Of a DNA stretch of 64,000 nt, positions 24,260-34,296 are shown piece after piece. Where the stretch lies: the NCBI GenBank assembly GCA_963803025.1, contig CAWDKZ010000017.1, positions 62,001 through 126,000 on the forward strand, read 5' to 3'. The position numbers were made by a program, and so were the translations under genes. The notes under the pieces are model-generated. The model saw nothing but the letters and a program-made list of their open reading frames with translations. It was not told where the DNA came from and made no database searches. The first letter of the stretch is position 1, and each line of letters opens with the position of its first letter. The stretch comes from Bog-793 sp963803025 (GTDB taxonomy: Bacteria; Actinomycetota; Acidimicrobiia; Acidimicrobiales; Bog-793).

Positions 24260-24718
24260 TCAGCTCCCGGCGAGCTCGGCGGGCACGGCGTCATCGACCG
24301 CGACGCGACGTGCGTCGGCCCACAACCGTTCCAGGGAATAGAGCGATCGGGCTGCGGTGTCAAAGACGTGCACGACGAAATCGCCGTAGTCGAGAAGCAC
24401 CCAGTGCAAGCCCTCGAGACCCTCGACCTGCTGGACGGACAGGCCGGCGAGCTCGCGCACGCGCCGTGAGACCTCGTCGACGATGGAACGGACCTGCCGC
24501 TCGTTCCTTCCGGCCGTGATGACGAAATAGTCGGTGATGCCGATGAGATCGCCGACGTCGAGCACGACCGTTGTCTCCAGCGTCTTCGCCGACGCCGCGC
24601 GCGCGGCGGCCAGCGCGTTCGGCAGCGTCAACGAGGACAGCCGCCCCACGACGAGAGGCTGCGGGCCGCCTCGACCCGGGAAACTTCGGGTCGGGAACTC
24701 GGGCGGCTCGTCATCCAC
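24260..24718 (-). CDS. rsfS: Ribosomal silencing factor RsfS
   Basis: RsfS binds L14 and blocks joining of ribosomal subunits when nutrients are low. The core has L-D-V-G-D-L-I-G-I-T-D-Y-F-V-I, N-E-R-Q-V-R-S-I-V-D-E-V and G-L-H-W-V-L-L-D-Y-G-D-F-V-V-H-V-F, typical of the family. The frame to 24718 gives 152 residues, with about 35 extra at the N-terminus. The GTG at 24718 overlaps the nadD end by 8 bases. Other starts closer to the family norm are a GTG or TTG about 22-30 codons downstream. The nadD-rsfS pairing is widespread. Confidence 0.93.
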   Translation of the reverse strand: MDDEPPEFPTRSFPGRGGPQPLVVGRLSSLTLPNALAAARAASAKTLETTVVLDVGDLIGITDYFVITAGRNERQVRSIVDEVSRRVRELAGLSVQQVEGLEGLHWVLLDYGDFVVHVFDTAARSLYSLERLWADARRVAVDDAVPAELAGS

Positions 24719-25310
24719 CGAGAGCGTACATCCCGCGCTCTTTGATCATGCGGACCGCGCCCTCGGGGATGAGGTAGTCGAGCGGGCGTCCCGTCGCGGC
24801 CCGTTCACGCAGGTCGGTGCTCGATATCTCGAGCGCCGGGATCTCGATCGCGACGGCGTTCCAACCGGCGAGCGGGCCCGATGGACCCGGCAGCACGGGC
24901 GTGGAACCCGGGCGGTTGACGACGACCATCGTCGTCTCGCGCCGCACGTCGTCGAGCCGCTCCCAGGTCCCGAGCCCGACGACCACGTCAGCGCCGACGA
25001 TGAGGAAGAGCTCCGCCAAGGGCTCGAGACGCCGCAACTCCTCGATCGTGTCAATGGTGTAGGAGGGACCGCCTCGATCAATCTCGAGACGAGACGCCTC
25101 GAGGCCATCCACGTCGCCGAGCGCCGCGTCGACGAGCGCCAACCGGGCCGCGGCCGGCGACACCGGCCGGTCACCGACCTTCTGCCACGGCTCGTTCGCC
25201 ACGACGAAGAGCACCCGGTCGAGGCCGAGCGCGTGGCGGGCGTTCACCGCCGCGACGAGATGGCCGACGTGGATCGGATCGAAAGTGCCGCCGAAGACAC
25301 CGAGACGCAT
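24711..25310 (-). CDS. nadD: Nicotinate-nucleotide adenylyltransferase
   Basis: NadD transfers AMP from ATP to nicotinate mononucleotide to form deamido-NAD. The 199-residue protein begins M-R-L-G-V-F-G-G-T-F-D-P-I-H-V-G-H-L, the nucleotidyltransferase G-x-F-D-P-x-H-x-G-H site. It also has S-Y-T-I-D-T-I-E-E-L-R, L-I-V-G-A-D and E-I-S-S-T-D-L-R-E-R. ATG 25310 is preferred; a GTG five codons upstream is open. It precedes rsfS and overlaps it slightly. Confidence 0.95.
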   Translation of the reverse strand: MRLGVFGGTFDPIHVGHLVAAVNARHALGLDRVLFVVANEPWQKVGDRPVSPAAARLALVDAALGDVDGLEASRLEIDRGGPSYTIDTIEELRRLEPLAELFLIVGADVVVGLGTWERLDDVRRETTMVVVNRPGSTPVLPGPSGPLAGWNAVAIEIPALEISSTDLRERAATGRPLDYLIPEGAVRMIKERGMYALGG

Positions 25311-25465
25311 GGATTCCCCAGCCACGGACCGGCTCGTCGCCGGGACGGGGGATCCGTCTCCGAACGGTCGCGGCGCGTAGCGAGAACCAGCGTAGGCGCA
25401 GCGGCACGTTCAGCTCCCGTGGTGGTCGGCGCCCTTCGGCCGGCGGCGTTGCCTACTCTGGAGGC

Positions 25466-26860
25466 ATGCGTCAGCTCGCCCCTGATCCGCGAGCGGCGCG
25501 CGCCTCTGCCGCCGTCGACGCCACGACCTGGTCCCCCGATTCCTGGCGGGCGCGCCCCGCCGAGCAAGGGCCCGAGTGGCCGGACCCCGGCGAGCTCGCC
25601 GCGGCGCTCGACGAGCTCGGACGATTCCCACCGCTCGTCTTCGCCGGTGAGACCCGCCGTCTCATCGAGGCGCTCGGCAAGGTCGCCGACCGCCGGGCGT
25701 TCGTCCTCCAGGCGGGCGACTGCGCCGAGTCGTTCTCCGAGATCAACGCCGACGCGATCCGTGACAAGTTGAAGGTGATTCTGCAGATGGCGGTGGTGCT
25801 CACCTACGGATCGGGAGTCCCGGTCGTGAAGATCGGCAGGATCGCAGGCCAGTACGCCAAACCCCGCTCCTCGCCCACCGAATCCTGGGGCGACGTCGAG
25901 ATCCCGTCGTTCCGCGGCCACATCGTGAACGACGACGCGCCGGACCCCGCGGCCCGCCGCCCAGACCCGTCCCGGATGGTCGTCGCCTACCGGAATGCCG
26001 CGGCGACCCTGAACCTCGTGCGCACCTTCACGAAGGGCGGTTTCGCGGCGCTCGGCCAGGTCCACGCCTGGAACCAGCAGTTCGTCGCCACGAGCCGCGA
26101 GGGCCGCCGCTACGAGGAGACCGCCGAGGCGATCGACCGCGCCCTTCGCTTCCTCGCGGCCTGCGGCGTCAATCTCGATTCGGACGCGCCGACCCAGCAG
26201 GTCGATCTGTTCACGAGCCACGAGGCCCTGCTGCTCGACTACGAGGAGTCGCTCACCCACCGCGACCAGCTGACCGGCGATTACTACGACGGCTCGGCGC
26301 ACATGCTCTGGCTCGGTGACCGGACCCGTCAGCTCGACGGCGCGCACGTCGAGTTCCTGCGCGGCGTGCACAACCCCATAGGCGTGAAGCTCGGGCCGTC
26401 CGTCTCGCCGGACGAGGCCGTCGCCATCTGCGCGGCCCTGAATCCCGAACAGGTGCCCGGCCGTCTCACGCTCATCACTCGGCTCGGCGTGCGCGACGTG
26501 ACTCGGCTGCTGCCACCCATCGTGCGCGCCGTCACCGACGCCGGACACGTCGTCGTCTGGGAGTGCGATCCGATGCACGGCAACACGTTCGTCTCTGACA
26601 ACGGCCGCAAGACGCGCCGTTTCGACGACGTCCTCGGCGAGATCAGGGGCTTCTTCGCCGTCCACCGCCAAGAGGGGAGCTGGCCCGGCGGCGTCCACGT
26701 CGAGCTCACCGGTGACGCCGTCACCGAGTGTCTCGGCGGGGCCGAGGACATCCTCGAGGAGCATCTCTCGCTGCGGTACACGACGACGTGCGACCCGCGA
26801 CTCAACGGCCGCCAGGCGCTCGACCTCGCCTTTCGTATCGCGGAGCTCTTGGCCGACTGA
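25466..26860 (+). CDS. aroG: Class II 3-deoxy-D-arabino-heptulosonate 7-phosphate synthase
   Basis: This 464-residue enzyme is a class II (plant/mycobacterial type) DAHP synthase, the first step of the shikimate pathway, joining PEP and erythrose 4-phosphate. Seen motifs are L-Q-A-G-D-C-A-E-S-F (metal Cys), K-I-G-R-I-A-G-Q-Y-A-K-P-R-S, H-N-P-I-G-V-K-L-G-P-S (PEP site), W-E-C-D-P-M-H-G-N-T and V-H-V-E-L-T-G (metal Glu). The length and motifs match the type I plant form. The stop TGA overlaps by one base the ATG of the following secreted protein gene, although no functional link between the two is obvious. Confidence 0.95.
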   Translation: MRQLAPDPRAARASAAVDATTWSPDSWRARPAEQGPEWPDPGELAAALDELGRFPPLVFAGETRRLIEALGKVADRRAFVLQAGDCAESFSEINADAIRDKLKVILQMAVVLTYGSGVPVVKIGRIAGQYAKPRSSPTESWGDVEIPSFRGHIVNDDAPDPAARRPDPSRMVVAYRNAAATLNLVRTFTKGGFAALGQVHAWNQQFVATSREGRRYEETAEAIDRALRFLAACGVNLDSDAPTQQVDLFTSHEALLLDYEESLTHRDQLTGDYYDGSAHMLWLGDRTRQLDGAHVEFLRGVHNPIGVKLGPSVSPDEAVAICAALNPEQVPGRLTLITRLGVRDVTRLLPPIVRAVTDAGHVVVWECDPMHGNTFVSDNGRKTRRFDDVLGEIRGFFAVHRQEGSWPGGVHVELTGDAVTECLGGAEDILEEHLSLRYTTTCDPRLNGRQALDLAFRIAELLAD

Positions 26861-28953
26861 TGCGTCGCTTCATCGTCGGGCGCCGCGCCGTTCTCGCCGC
26901 GTCAGCGATCGTGCTGACGACGGGTCTAAGCGCCTTCGGCAGCGGGGCGGGCGGGGCCCACGACCCGGCGACTACCACGACGACGTCGACCACGCTGCCT
27001 CCGTCGCCGGGAGCGGCACCGTGTGCTTATCCCGTGACGCCCACGACGACAACGACAACGACAACCACGTCGACGTCGACGACGTCGACCACAACGACCA
27101 CGACTTTGCCGAAGTCCACGACGACAACGACGTCGCCCAAGTCCACGACGACGACGACATCCACGACGCCGACAACCACGTCCACGACGCCGAAGTCCAC
27201 GACGACATCGACATCAACGACGACGACGACATCGACATCGACGACGACGACATCGACATCGACGACGACGACCACGACGACGTCGACGACGACGACCACG
27301 ACTCTGCCGACCGCGCCGATAGCGTCGACGGTCGAGACGCCTGCTTACTACCTTGTCAAATCCAACGGCGGCGTCCGACCCTTCGGCGGCGCCAAGTTCC
27401 ATGGCTCCGAGGCCCCGGAACATCGCCCTGCGATGTTCGTCGGCGGCGCCGTTTCCGCCGACGGCGGCGGCTACTGGCTCGCGACGACGAAGGCGAATGT
27501 CTACAGGTTCGGCGACGTGCTCTTCCTCGGCTCACCGGTCCACGTCCACCGTCGCCAGATGATCGTCGCCATCGCCGCCGCCCCGGTCGGTGAGGGCTAC
27601 TGGCTCATCGCGTCGAACGGCGCGGTCTACAACTACGGCACCTCGGCTTTCTGCGGTTCGCTCGTGCACACCGCGCTCTCGTCGCCGATCGTCGCCTTCG
27701 CGCCGTCGCCCGACGACGGGGGCTACTGGCTCGTCGCCGCCAACGGCACCGTGTACAACTACGGCGACGCCCCGAACCTCGGCTCGCCGCCCCCGGCAAC
27801 ACTCAGCGGCAAGGTGGTCGGCATCGCCTCGACCGCCGACGGGCGCGGTTACTGGATCGCCACGTCGAACGGCACCGTCTACCGCTTCGGCGACGCGGTG
27901 CAATTCCGCCCCCTGCCGCCCGCGATGCTGTCGAGCCCGATCGTCTCGATCGTCGCGACGGCGAACGGCGGCGGCTACTGGCTCACGAGCGCCAGCGGAA
28001 GGATCTTCAACTTCGGCGACGCCCGTTTCGCCGGCTCGCTCGTGCGCACGCCACCCCGGCGCGGCGTCACCGTCGTCTCGATGATGCGCACCTTCGTCGT
28101 CCGACCGGGCCTCGTCGCGCTCCCCCACGGCGTCTTCGGCTACGACATTTCGAACTTCCAGTGCAGCTCGCCCGGGTCGACGGCGGCGGAGTCCAACCTG
28201 CCGTCAAGTTCGACGGTCTCCGTGCTCGAGGTTGCGGGCTGGCTCGACAACGCCGACAACACCTGTCTCGCCGCCGAGGCCGCCTGGGCGACGCAGGCCG
28301 CGGGACCCTCCGGCGCGCCCTACTCGCTGTACCTGTTCGTCAACTCCCCGGACGCCTCTGCGGCTGCGCTCGCGCTGGCGGCGAGCGGGCCGAAGGGGAC
28401 CTGCGCCACGCTGACCGGCACGGACGTGGCGCTCTGTGCGGCCTACAACTACGGCTACAACGGCGCGACGGAGGCCCTCGCCTACGCGACGAGCGAGAAC
28501 GCCCACGCCGAGCTCTGGTGGCTCGACATCGAGAACGACTCGCTCTCGCCGACCGACTTCTCGAACCTCGCGGCGGGGCACTACTGGTCGAAGTCGACCG
28601 AGCTCAACGACGCGACCATCCAGGGCGCGCTCGACGCACTTCGTGGGGCCGGCATCCAGGTCGGCCTGTACTCGACGAGCCTCCAGTATCCGGTCATCGC
28701 CGGCGGCTTCGTCCCCGCTGGACCGACCTTGCCGCTGTGGGTCGCCGGGGTCCCCCGGACCAATCCGCCGTACTCGCAGTCGGGGCTTTCCAGCCCTTCG
28801 GTGCTCGTGCTGTGGTGTCAGGGGACGGCGACCTACGCCAACCCCGGCAGCCCCGGCAACGACCTCTTCGCCGGGGGCGTGCCCGTCCTGCTCCAGGAGA
28901 CGCCGGGCACGCTCACCTCGCCGTACGGGATCGACCCCGACTACGCCTGCTGA
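26860..28953 (+). CDS. Secreted protein: Thr-rich stalk, G-Y-W repeats, GH25/DUF1906-like domain
   Basis: This 697-residue protein has four parts. A basic N-terminus with a hydrophobic signal occupies about 1-33. A stalk of almost only Thr and Ser, with a few Pro/Lys, spans about 60-149. Six units of about 45 residues (roughly 163-410) carry the pattern G-Y-W-L-x-x-x-N-G-x-V-Y-N-Y-G-D-A, likely beta-propeller blades. The C-terminal domain (about 430-697) begins G-Y-D-I-S-N-F-Q-C and contains W-W-L-D-I-E-N and G-L-Y-S-T. It resembles GH25 or DUF1906-type glycoside-hydrolase-like barrels with a D-x-E pair. It probably sits on or outside the cell wall. Cysteines in the last domain may form disulfides. 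Its 3' end overlaps the convergent phosphatase gene by 13 bases. The function is unknown. Confidence 0.8.
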   Translation: MRRFIVGRRAVLAASAIVLTTGLSAFGSGAGGAHDPATTTTTSTTLPPSPGAAPCAYPVTPTTTTTTTTTSTSTTSTTTTTTLPKSTTTTTSPKSTTTTTSTTPTTTSTTPKSTTTSTSTTTTTSTSTTTTSTSTTTTTTTSTTTTTTLPTAPIASTVETPAYYLVKSNGGVRPFGGAKFHGSEAPEHRPAMFVGGAVSADGGGYWLATTKANVYRFGDVLFLGSPVHVHRRQMIVAIAAAPVGEGYWLIASNGAVYNYGTSAFCGSLVHTALSSPIVAFAPSPDDGGYWLVAANGTVYNYGDAPNLGSPPPATLSGKVVGIASTADGRGYWIATSNGTVYRFGDAVQFRPLPPAMLSSPIVSIVATANGGGYWLTSASGRIFNFGDARFAGSLVRTPPRRGVTVVSMMRTFVVRPGLVALPHGVFGYDISNFQCSSPGSTAAESNLPSSSTVSVLEVAGWLDNADNTCLAAEAAWATQAAGPSGAPYSLYLFVNSPDASAAALALAASGPKGTCATLTGTDVALCAAYNYGYNGATEALAYATSENAHAELWWLDIENDSLSPTDFSNLAAGHYWSKSTELNDATIQGALDALRGAGIQVGLYSTSLQYPVIAGGFVPAGPTLPLWVAGVPRTNPPYSQSGLSSPSVLVLWCQGTATYANPGSPGNDLFAGGVPVLLQETPGTLTSPYGIDPDYAC
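27037..27306 (+). repeat. Low-complexity ACN/TCG codon repeat (Thr/Ser stalk)
   Basis: About 270 bases inside the secreted protein gene consist almost only of ACG, ACC, ACA and TCG codons, giving a Thr/Ser run broken by short P-K-S elements. It is a likely site of replication slippage and length change between strains. Confidence 0.9.
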
Positions 28954-29714
28954 TTCGTTGCCGCCCACTCCGGCGGCTCGACGCCGACCCATTCGGGCTC
29001 GGTGGATTGAACGTCGCCGAGACCCGCGAGGTGCGCCGCGTCGTTGTAGCGCCTCAGACGCCAGCGCGAGCCGGTGTGGTGCCACTCCGTGATGGAGGTG
29101 TTGCCGGGGTGGAGGCGGACGACGTTGCCGTGCTCGGCGAGACCGAGGAAGCGGATCATCGAGCTGTCGATCACGCCGCCGTGGGAGACGACCACGACGA
29201 GCTGGCCCGGGAAGTTGACCGCGACCGAAGTCAGCGCGGCAGCGGCCCGGTCGAGGAAGCCGATCCAGCTCTCGCCGCCCGGTGAGGTCGGGAACTCCGG
29301 GTCGTCGCCCGGCAGGCCGCGCCGCTGGTAGCGCGCCTCGTATTCCGCCCACGTGAGCCCGTCGGCCTCTCCGGGGTGCCGCTCGCAGAACGAACAGCTC
29401 TGCTCGACGTGGCTCACACCGAGGGCCGGAGCGAGGATCGCCGCCGTCTCGATGGCGCGCGGCAGGACGCTCGTCCACAGCGCCGCCGCACCGGCGAGTT
29501 CGCCGGTGCGGACGAGCCGCGCGGCGAGGATCTCGGCCTGGGCGACGCCGCGGGCGGTGAGGCCGCGGCAGCCCTTGTGGCCGCCAATCACCGAGTCGAC
29601 GTTGGCGAAGGCCTCGCCGTGCCGGATGATCGCGAGCCGCGTCCCGACGGCAATCACGGATTCGCCGGCCGCCGACGTGTCGGCGGATGCCGCTTGTTCG
29701 CTCACGTTCCGCAC
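28941..29714 (-). CDS. Histidine phosphatase superfamily protein
   Basis: This 257-residue protein of the phosphoglycerate mutase-like fold has the catalytic L-A-I-I-R-H-G-E-A motif near residue 30, a second Arg in L-P-R-A-I-E-T-A, and the C-terminal catalytic His in V-V-S-H-G-G-V-I. Members hydrolyse phosphate esters of sugars, nucleotides or proteins, and the substrate cannot be inferred here. A short C-terminal tail ends W-V-G-V-E-P-P-E-W. The gene is convergent with and slightly overlaps the secreted protein gene, and it lies upstream of proA on the same strand but 60 bases apart. Confidence 0.87.
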   Translation of the reverse strand: MRNVSEQAASADTSAAGESVIAVGTRLAIIRHGEAFANVDSVIGGHKGCRGLTARGVAQAEILAARLVRTGELAGAAALWTSVLPRAIETAAILAPALGVSHVEQSCSFCERHPGEADGLTWAEYEARYQRRGLPGDDPEFPTSPGGESWIGFLDRAAAALTSVAVNFPGQLVVVVSHGGVIDSSMIRFLGLAEHGNVVRLHPGNTSITEWHHTGSRWRLRRYNDAAHLAGLGDVQSTEPEWVGVEPPEWAATNQQA

Positions 29715-29778
29715 CCTACCGGACGCACGGGAGCCTGCCGGTGAGGTCGCGCCGGCCGTCGCGTCTGTTCTGGCGGCG

Positions 29779-31032
29779 CTACGGGCGGACCTGGCCGTCG
29801 CCTTCGATCACGAACTTCACCGAGGTCAGCTCGCGCAACCCCATCGGACCACGGGCGTGCAGCTTCTGCGTCGAGATCCCGATCTCGGCACCGAGCCCGA
29901 GCTCGCCACCGTCGACGAAGCGGGTCGACGCGTTGACGAGCACCGCGGCGGCGTCGACCTCCCGGGTGAAGCGCCGGGCGGCCTCGTAGTCGCGCGTCAC
30001 GATCGCCTCGGAGTGGCCCGTCGAGTAGCGCGCGATGTGGTCGAGCGCGCCGTCGAGGTCCTCGACGACGGCGACGGCGAGACGCAGCCGGAGGAACTCC
30101 GTCGCGAAGTCCTCGTCGGTCGCGGCCGCGACGCCGGGAAGGATCGCGCGGGTCGCCTCGTCTCCGACAAGCTCGACCCCCGCGAGGGCCCGGGCGAGTC
30201 TCGGCAGCGCCAGGTCCGCGATCGCGCGGTGCACGAGGAGGGTCTCCATCGCGTTGCAGACACCCGGTCGCTGGGTCTTGGCGTTGACGACGATGCGCTC
30301 GGCGACGTCGAGATCGGCGTCGGCGTCGATGTAGACGTGGCAGTTCCCGTCGCCGTCGACGACGTAGGGCACGGTCGCGTGCTCGACGACGAGCGCCACG
30401 AGGGCCGGCCCGCCGCGGGGCACGAGGCAGTCGATCACCCCGCGCAGGGCGACGAACTCCTCGACCGTCTCGTGCCGGGTGTCCTCGACGAGCACGACGC
30501 TGTCGGCGGGCAGGCCCGCCTTGGCGATCCCGGACCGCAGCGCGGCGGCGATCGCCACGTTCGAGCCGAGGGCTCCCGCCGAGCCGCGCAGGAACGCCGC
30601 GTTGCCGGACTTCAGGCAGAGCCCCGCGGCGTCCGAGGTGACGTTCGGGCGATTCTCGTAGACGATGCCGACGACACCGAGCGGCACCCGGACACGCCGG
30701 ACCGAGAGGCCGTTCGCGAGCACCCAGCCCTCGACGACCTCGCCGACCGGGTCGGGAAGCGCGGCGACAGCACGCAGGCCCGCCGCCATCTCGACGAGGC
30801 GCGCCTCGTCGAGACAGAGCCGGTCGACGACCGCCGCCGTGGCCCCGGAGCTCTCGGCGCGCGCGACATCCTCGGCGTTCGCGGCGAGGATCTCGGCTGC
30901 CGCCTGGCCGAGCGCGTCAGCGGCGCGCTCGAGGGCGTCGTTCTTCGCCGCGGTCGCCGCGGTGGCGAGGATCCGGGCGGCCGCCTTGGCCCGCCGGCCG
31001 AGCTCGCCGAGAGAAGTCGTGGCCACGGTCAA
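29779..31032 (-). CDS. proA: Gamma-glutamyl phosphate reductase
   Basis: ProA reduces gamma-glutamyl phosphate to glutamate semialdehyde with NADPH in proline synthesis. The 417-residue protein has V-P-L-G-V-V-G-I-V-Y-E-N-R-P-N-V-T, L-K-S-G-N-A-A-F-L-R-G, the active cysteine in P-G-V-C-N-A-M-E-T-L, and G-P-M-G-L-R-E-L-T-S near the end. It starts two bases after the proB stop, so the two are one unit. The pairing is classical because the acyl phosphate is unstable and may be channelled. Confidence 0.96.
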   Translation of the reverse strand: MTVATTSLGELGRRAKAAARILATAATAAKNDALERAADALGQAAAEILAANAEDVARAESSGATAAVVDRLCLDEARLVEMAAGLRAVAALPDPVGEVVEGWVLANGLSVRRVRVPLGVVGIVYENRPNVTSDAAGLCLKSGNAAFLRGSAGALGSNVAIAAALRSGIAKAGLPADSVVLVEDTRHETVEEFVALRGVIDCLVPRGGPALVALVVEHATVPYVVDGDGNCHVYIDADADLDVAERIVVNAKTQRPGVCNAMETLLVHRAIADLALPRLARALAGVELVGDEATRAILPGVAAATDEDFATEFLRLRLAVAVVEDLDGALDHIARYSTGHSEAIVTRDYEAARRFTREVDAAAVLVNASTRFVDGGELGLGAEIGISTQKLHARGPMGLRELTSVKFVIEGDGQVRP

Positions 31033-31034
31033 CG

Positions 31035-32177
31035 CTACCGGGGCACGGTCCGGCGTGGCGAACGCGTGCGCCGCGCCGCCGTCGCCCCGGCGAGGACGAC
31101 GAGGTCGTCACGGTGGACGAGCTCGCCCGCGAGGTCGGCGGGCAGGTCGGCCAGCCGGTGGCCCAGCCACTCACCCGCCCGGTCCGACGGCAGGCGGGTG
31201 ATCCCTTTGGCGACGACCGAACCGTCGGCCGAGACGATCTCGATGGGGTCGTCGCGGCCGAACGGCGCGGCGACGGCGACGACACCCGCCGGCAGCAAGC
31301 TCGCCTCGTGCTCGACGAGCGCCCGCCGACAGCCGTCGTCGACGACGACCCGGCCGGTTGCCGGGAGTGCGAAGGCGATCCACGCCTTACGGGCCGAGAG
31401 CCGCTCGGCACGCGGCAGGATCGTCGTGCCGACCCCGGCGGCGCCGTTGACGGCGTCGCCGACAACGCCAGGTCGGCTCGCCGCGGCGATCACGGCGCGC
31501 ACCCCACACCACGCCGCAATGCGCGCCGCCGCCAGCTTGGACGCCATCCCCCCGCTGCCGGCGGCCGAGCCGGGCCCGCCGGCCACGTCGTCGAAAGCGG
31601 CGTCGACCGCGACGACCTGCTCGACGAGCGTCGCGTCGGCGAACCGCCTCGGATCAGCGTCGAACAGGCCTTCGGTGTCGGTGAGGAGGACAAGGCACTC
31701 GGCGCCGACCAGGTTCGCCACGAGCGCGGCGAGGCGGTCGTTGTCGCCAAAGCGGATCTCGTCGTCGGCGACGGCGTCGTTCTCGTTGATCACCGGCACC
31801 GCGCCGAGCTCGATCAGCCGGGCGATCGTCTCTCGAGCGTGCAGATACTGGTGACGCGCGCCGAAATCCGGCAACGACAGCAGCACCTGGGCGATGAAGA
31901 GACCTTCGGCCGCGAAGGCATCGTCGTAGACGCGCATCAGTCGGTGCTGGCCGATCGTCGACAGCGCCTGCAGCGTCGTCGTGTCCGTCGGCCGGCCCCC
32001 GGGGGGCCTGACCGCGGCGATGCCCGCGCTCACGGCCCCCGAGGTGACGACGACCGCGGGACGGCCGGACCGCCAGAGCTCACCGATCTCGCCGGCGAGC
32101 TTCTCGACCGCGCCGACATCGGCGAGCCCGTCGGCGGCCGTCACCGACGTCGTCCCGATCTTCACGACGACCGTCAT
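31035..32177 (-). CDS. proB: Glutamate 5-kinase with PUA domain
   Basis: ProB phosphorylates the gamma-carboxyl of glutamate and is feedback inhibited by proline. The 380-residue protein shows V-V-V-K-I-G-T-T-S-V, V-T-S-G-A-V-S-A-G, I-N-E-N-D-A-V and F-G-D-N-D-R-L-A in the amino-acid-kinase domain. G-S-G-G-M-A-S-K-L-A-A-A and a C-terminal PUA domain of about 90 residues follow. The full length with PUA is the standard bacterial form. It lies between obgE and proA. The order obgE-proB-proA is common in actinobacteria. Confidence 0.95.
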   Translation of the reverse strand: MTVVVKIGTTSVTAADGLADVGAVEKLAGEIGELWRSGRPAVVVTSGAVSAGIAAVRPPGGRPTDTTTLQALSTIGQHRLMRVYDDAFAAEGLFIAQVLLSLPDFGARHQYLHARETIARLIELGAVPVINENDAVADDEIRFGDNDRLAALVANLVGAECLVLLTDTEGLFDADPRRFADATLVEQVVAVDAAFDDVAGGPGSAAGSGGMASKLAAARIAAWCGVRAVIAAASRPGVVGDAVNGAAGVGTTILPRAERLSARKAWIAFALPATGRVVVDDGCRRALVEHEASLLPAGVVAVAAPFGRDDPIEIVSADGSVVAKGITRLPSDRAGEWLGHRLADLPADLAGELVHRDDLVVLAGATAARRTRSPRRTVPR

Positions 32178-32235
32178 CGAATGCCCCCTCGCGCCGTGAC
32201 ACCGACAAGCGCGCGCCCTGCGCCGTCGCCGCCCA

Positions 32236-33519
<1,284 letters not shown>

Positions 33520-33603
33520 GTCGGTGCCTTTCTCAAGGGCGTGCCGACCGGCGATCGGCCGTCCGGGCGCCACAGGTCGAGGCGGACAGCTACGAGAGCC
33601 GGA

Positions 33604-33861
33604 TCACGCCTCGCCGATCTCGACGTCGACGAGACGCCGGCCGTGCCGTTCGGCGAAACGGACCGTGCCGCTCGCCAGGGCGAACAACGTGTCGTCCCCG
33701 CCGCGTCCGACGTTCACGCCCGCATGGAAGTGCGTGCCCCTCTGGCGCACGAGGATCGCACCGGCGCCGACGACGCGACCGTCGGAGGCCTTCACCCCGA
33801 GCCGCTGGGCGTTGGAATCCCTTCCGTTGCGGGTCGAACCGCCACCTTTGGTCTTCGACAC
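33604..33861 (-). CDS. rpmA: 50S ribosomal protein L27
   Basis: L27 reaches the peptidyl transferase centre with its N-terminus. The 85-residue protein reads S-K-T-K-G-G-G-S-T-R-N-G-R-D-S near the start and G-V-N-V-G-R-G-G-D-D-T-L-F-A-L later, both typical. No N-terminal extension for protease processing is present. The GTG start abuts the rplU stop (TGA GTG), so the pair is coupled. Confidence 0.96.
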   Translation of the reverse strand: MSKTKGGGSTRNGRDSNAQRLGVKASDGRVVGAGAILVRQRGTHFHAGVNVGRGGDDTLFALASGTVRFAERHGRRLVDVEIGEA

Positions 33862-34218
33862 TCAGGCCTCCTGAGGCTTCTTCGCGCCCGTCCGTGCGGG
33901 CGTCTTGGCACCCGGATCGATCGCGGTGATCTCGACGACCGTGTAGTGCTGACGGTGGCCGAAGCGGCGACGGGCCCGGGCCTTGGGTTGGTAGGTGAAG
34001 CCGGTGACCTTCGGGCCCTTCGCAGTGCCGACGACCTTGCCGGCGACCTTCGCCGCGGCGAGCGCGCCGCGACCGGCGACGACCGTCGGACCGTCGACGA
34101 CGAGGACCGGCGAGAACGAGACCTCCTCATTCTCCGCGACGCCGAGGAGTTCCACCTCGACGACGGAGCCGACCTCGACGCGTTCCTGTTTGCCGCCCGA
34201 GGCGATCACTGCGTACAT
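33862..34218 (-). CDS. rplU: 50S ribosomal protein L21
   Basis: L21 binds 23S rRNA. The 118-residue protein starts M-Y-A-V-I-A-S-G-G-K-Q-E-R-V and has the C-terminal K-A-R-A-R-R-R-F-G-H-R-Q block, followed by a short Lys/Pro tail. ATG 34218 is the only sensible start; the upstream frame is a shadow. It follows the rne gene, as in many bacteria where rne/rng, rplU, rpmA and obgE are neighbours. Confidence 0.96.
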   Translation of the reverse strand: MYAVIASGGKQERVEVGSVVEVELLGVAENEEVSFSPVLVVDGPTVVAGRGALAAAKVAGKVVGTAKGPKVTGFTYQPKARARRRFGHRQHYTVVEITAIDPGAKTPARTGAKKPQEA

Positions 34219-34296
34219 GAGGCGGCCATCGTAGCAAGGGGGCGGAGGTCGCCCGACCGACCTCGGCATTCGTGCGCCGGGGCCGGGCGGCCGCGG

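Noticed and set aside
27037..27306. Possible CRISPR-like repeat
   Set aside because: The repeat is codon-periodic without spacers and lies in frame in a secreted protein gene.
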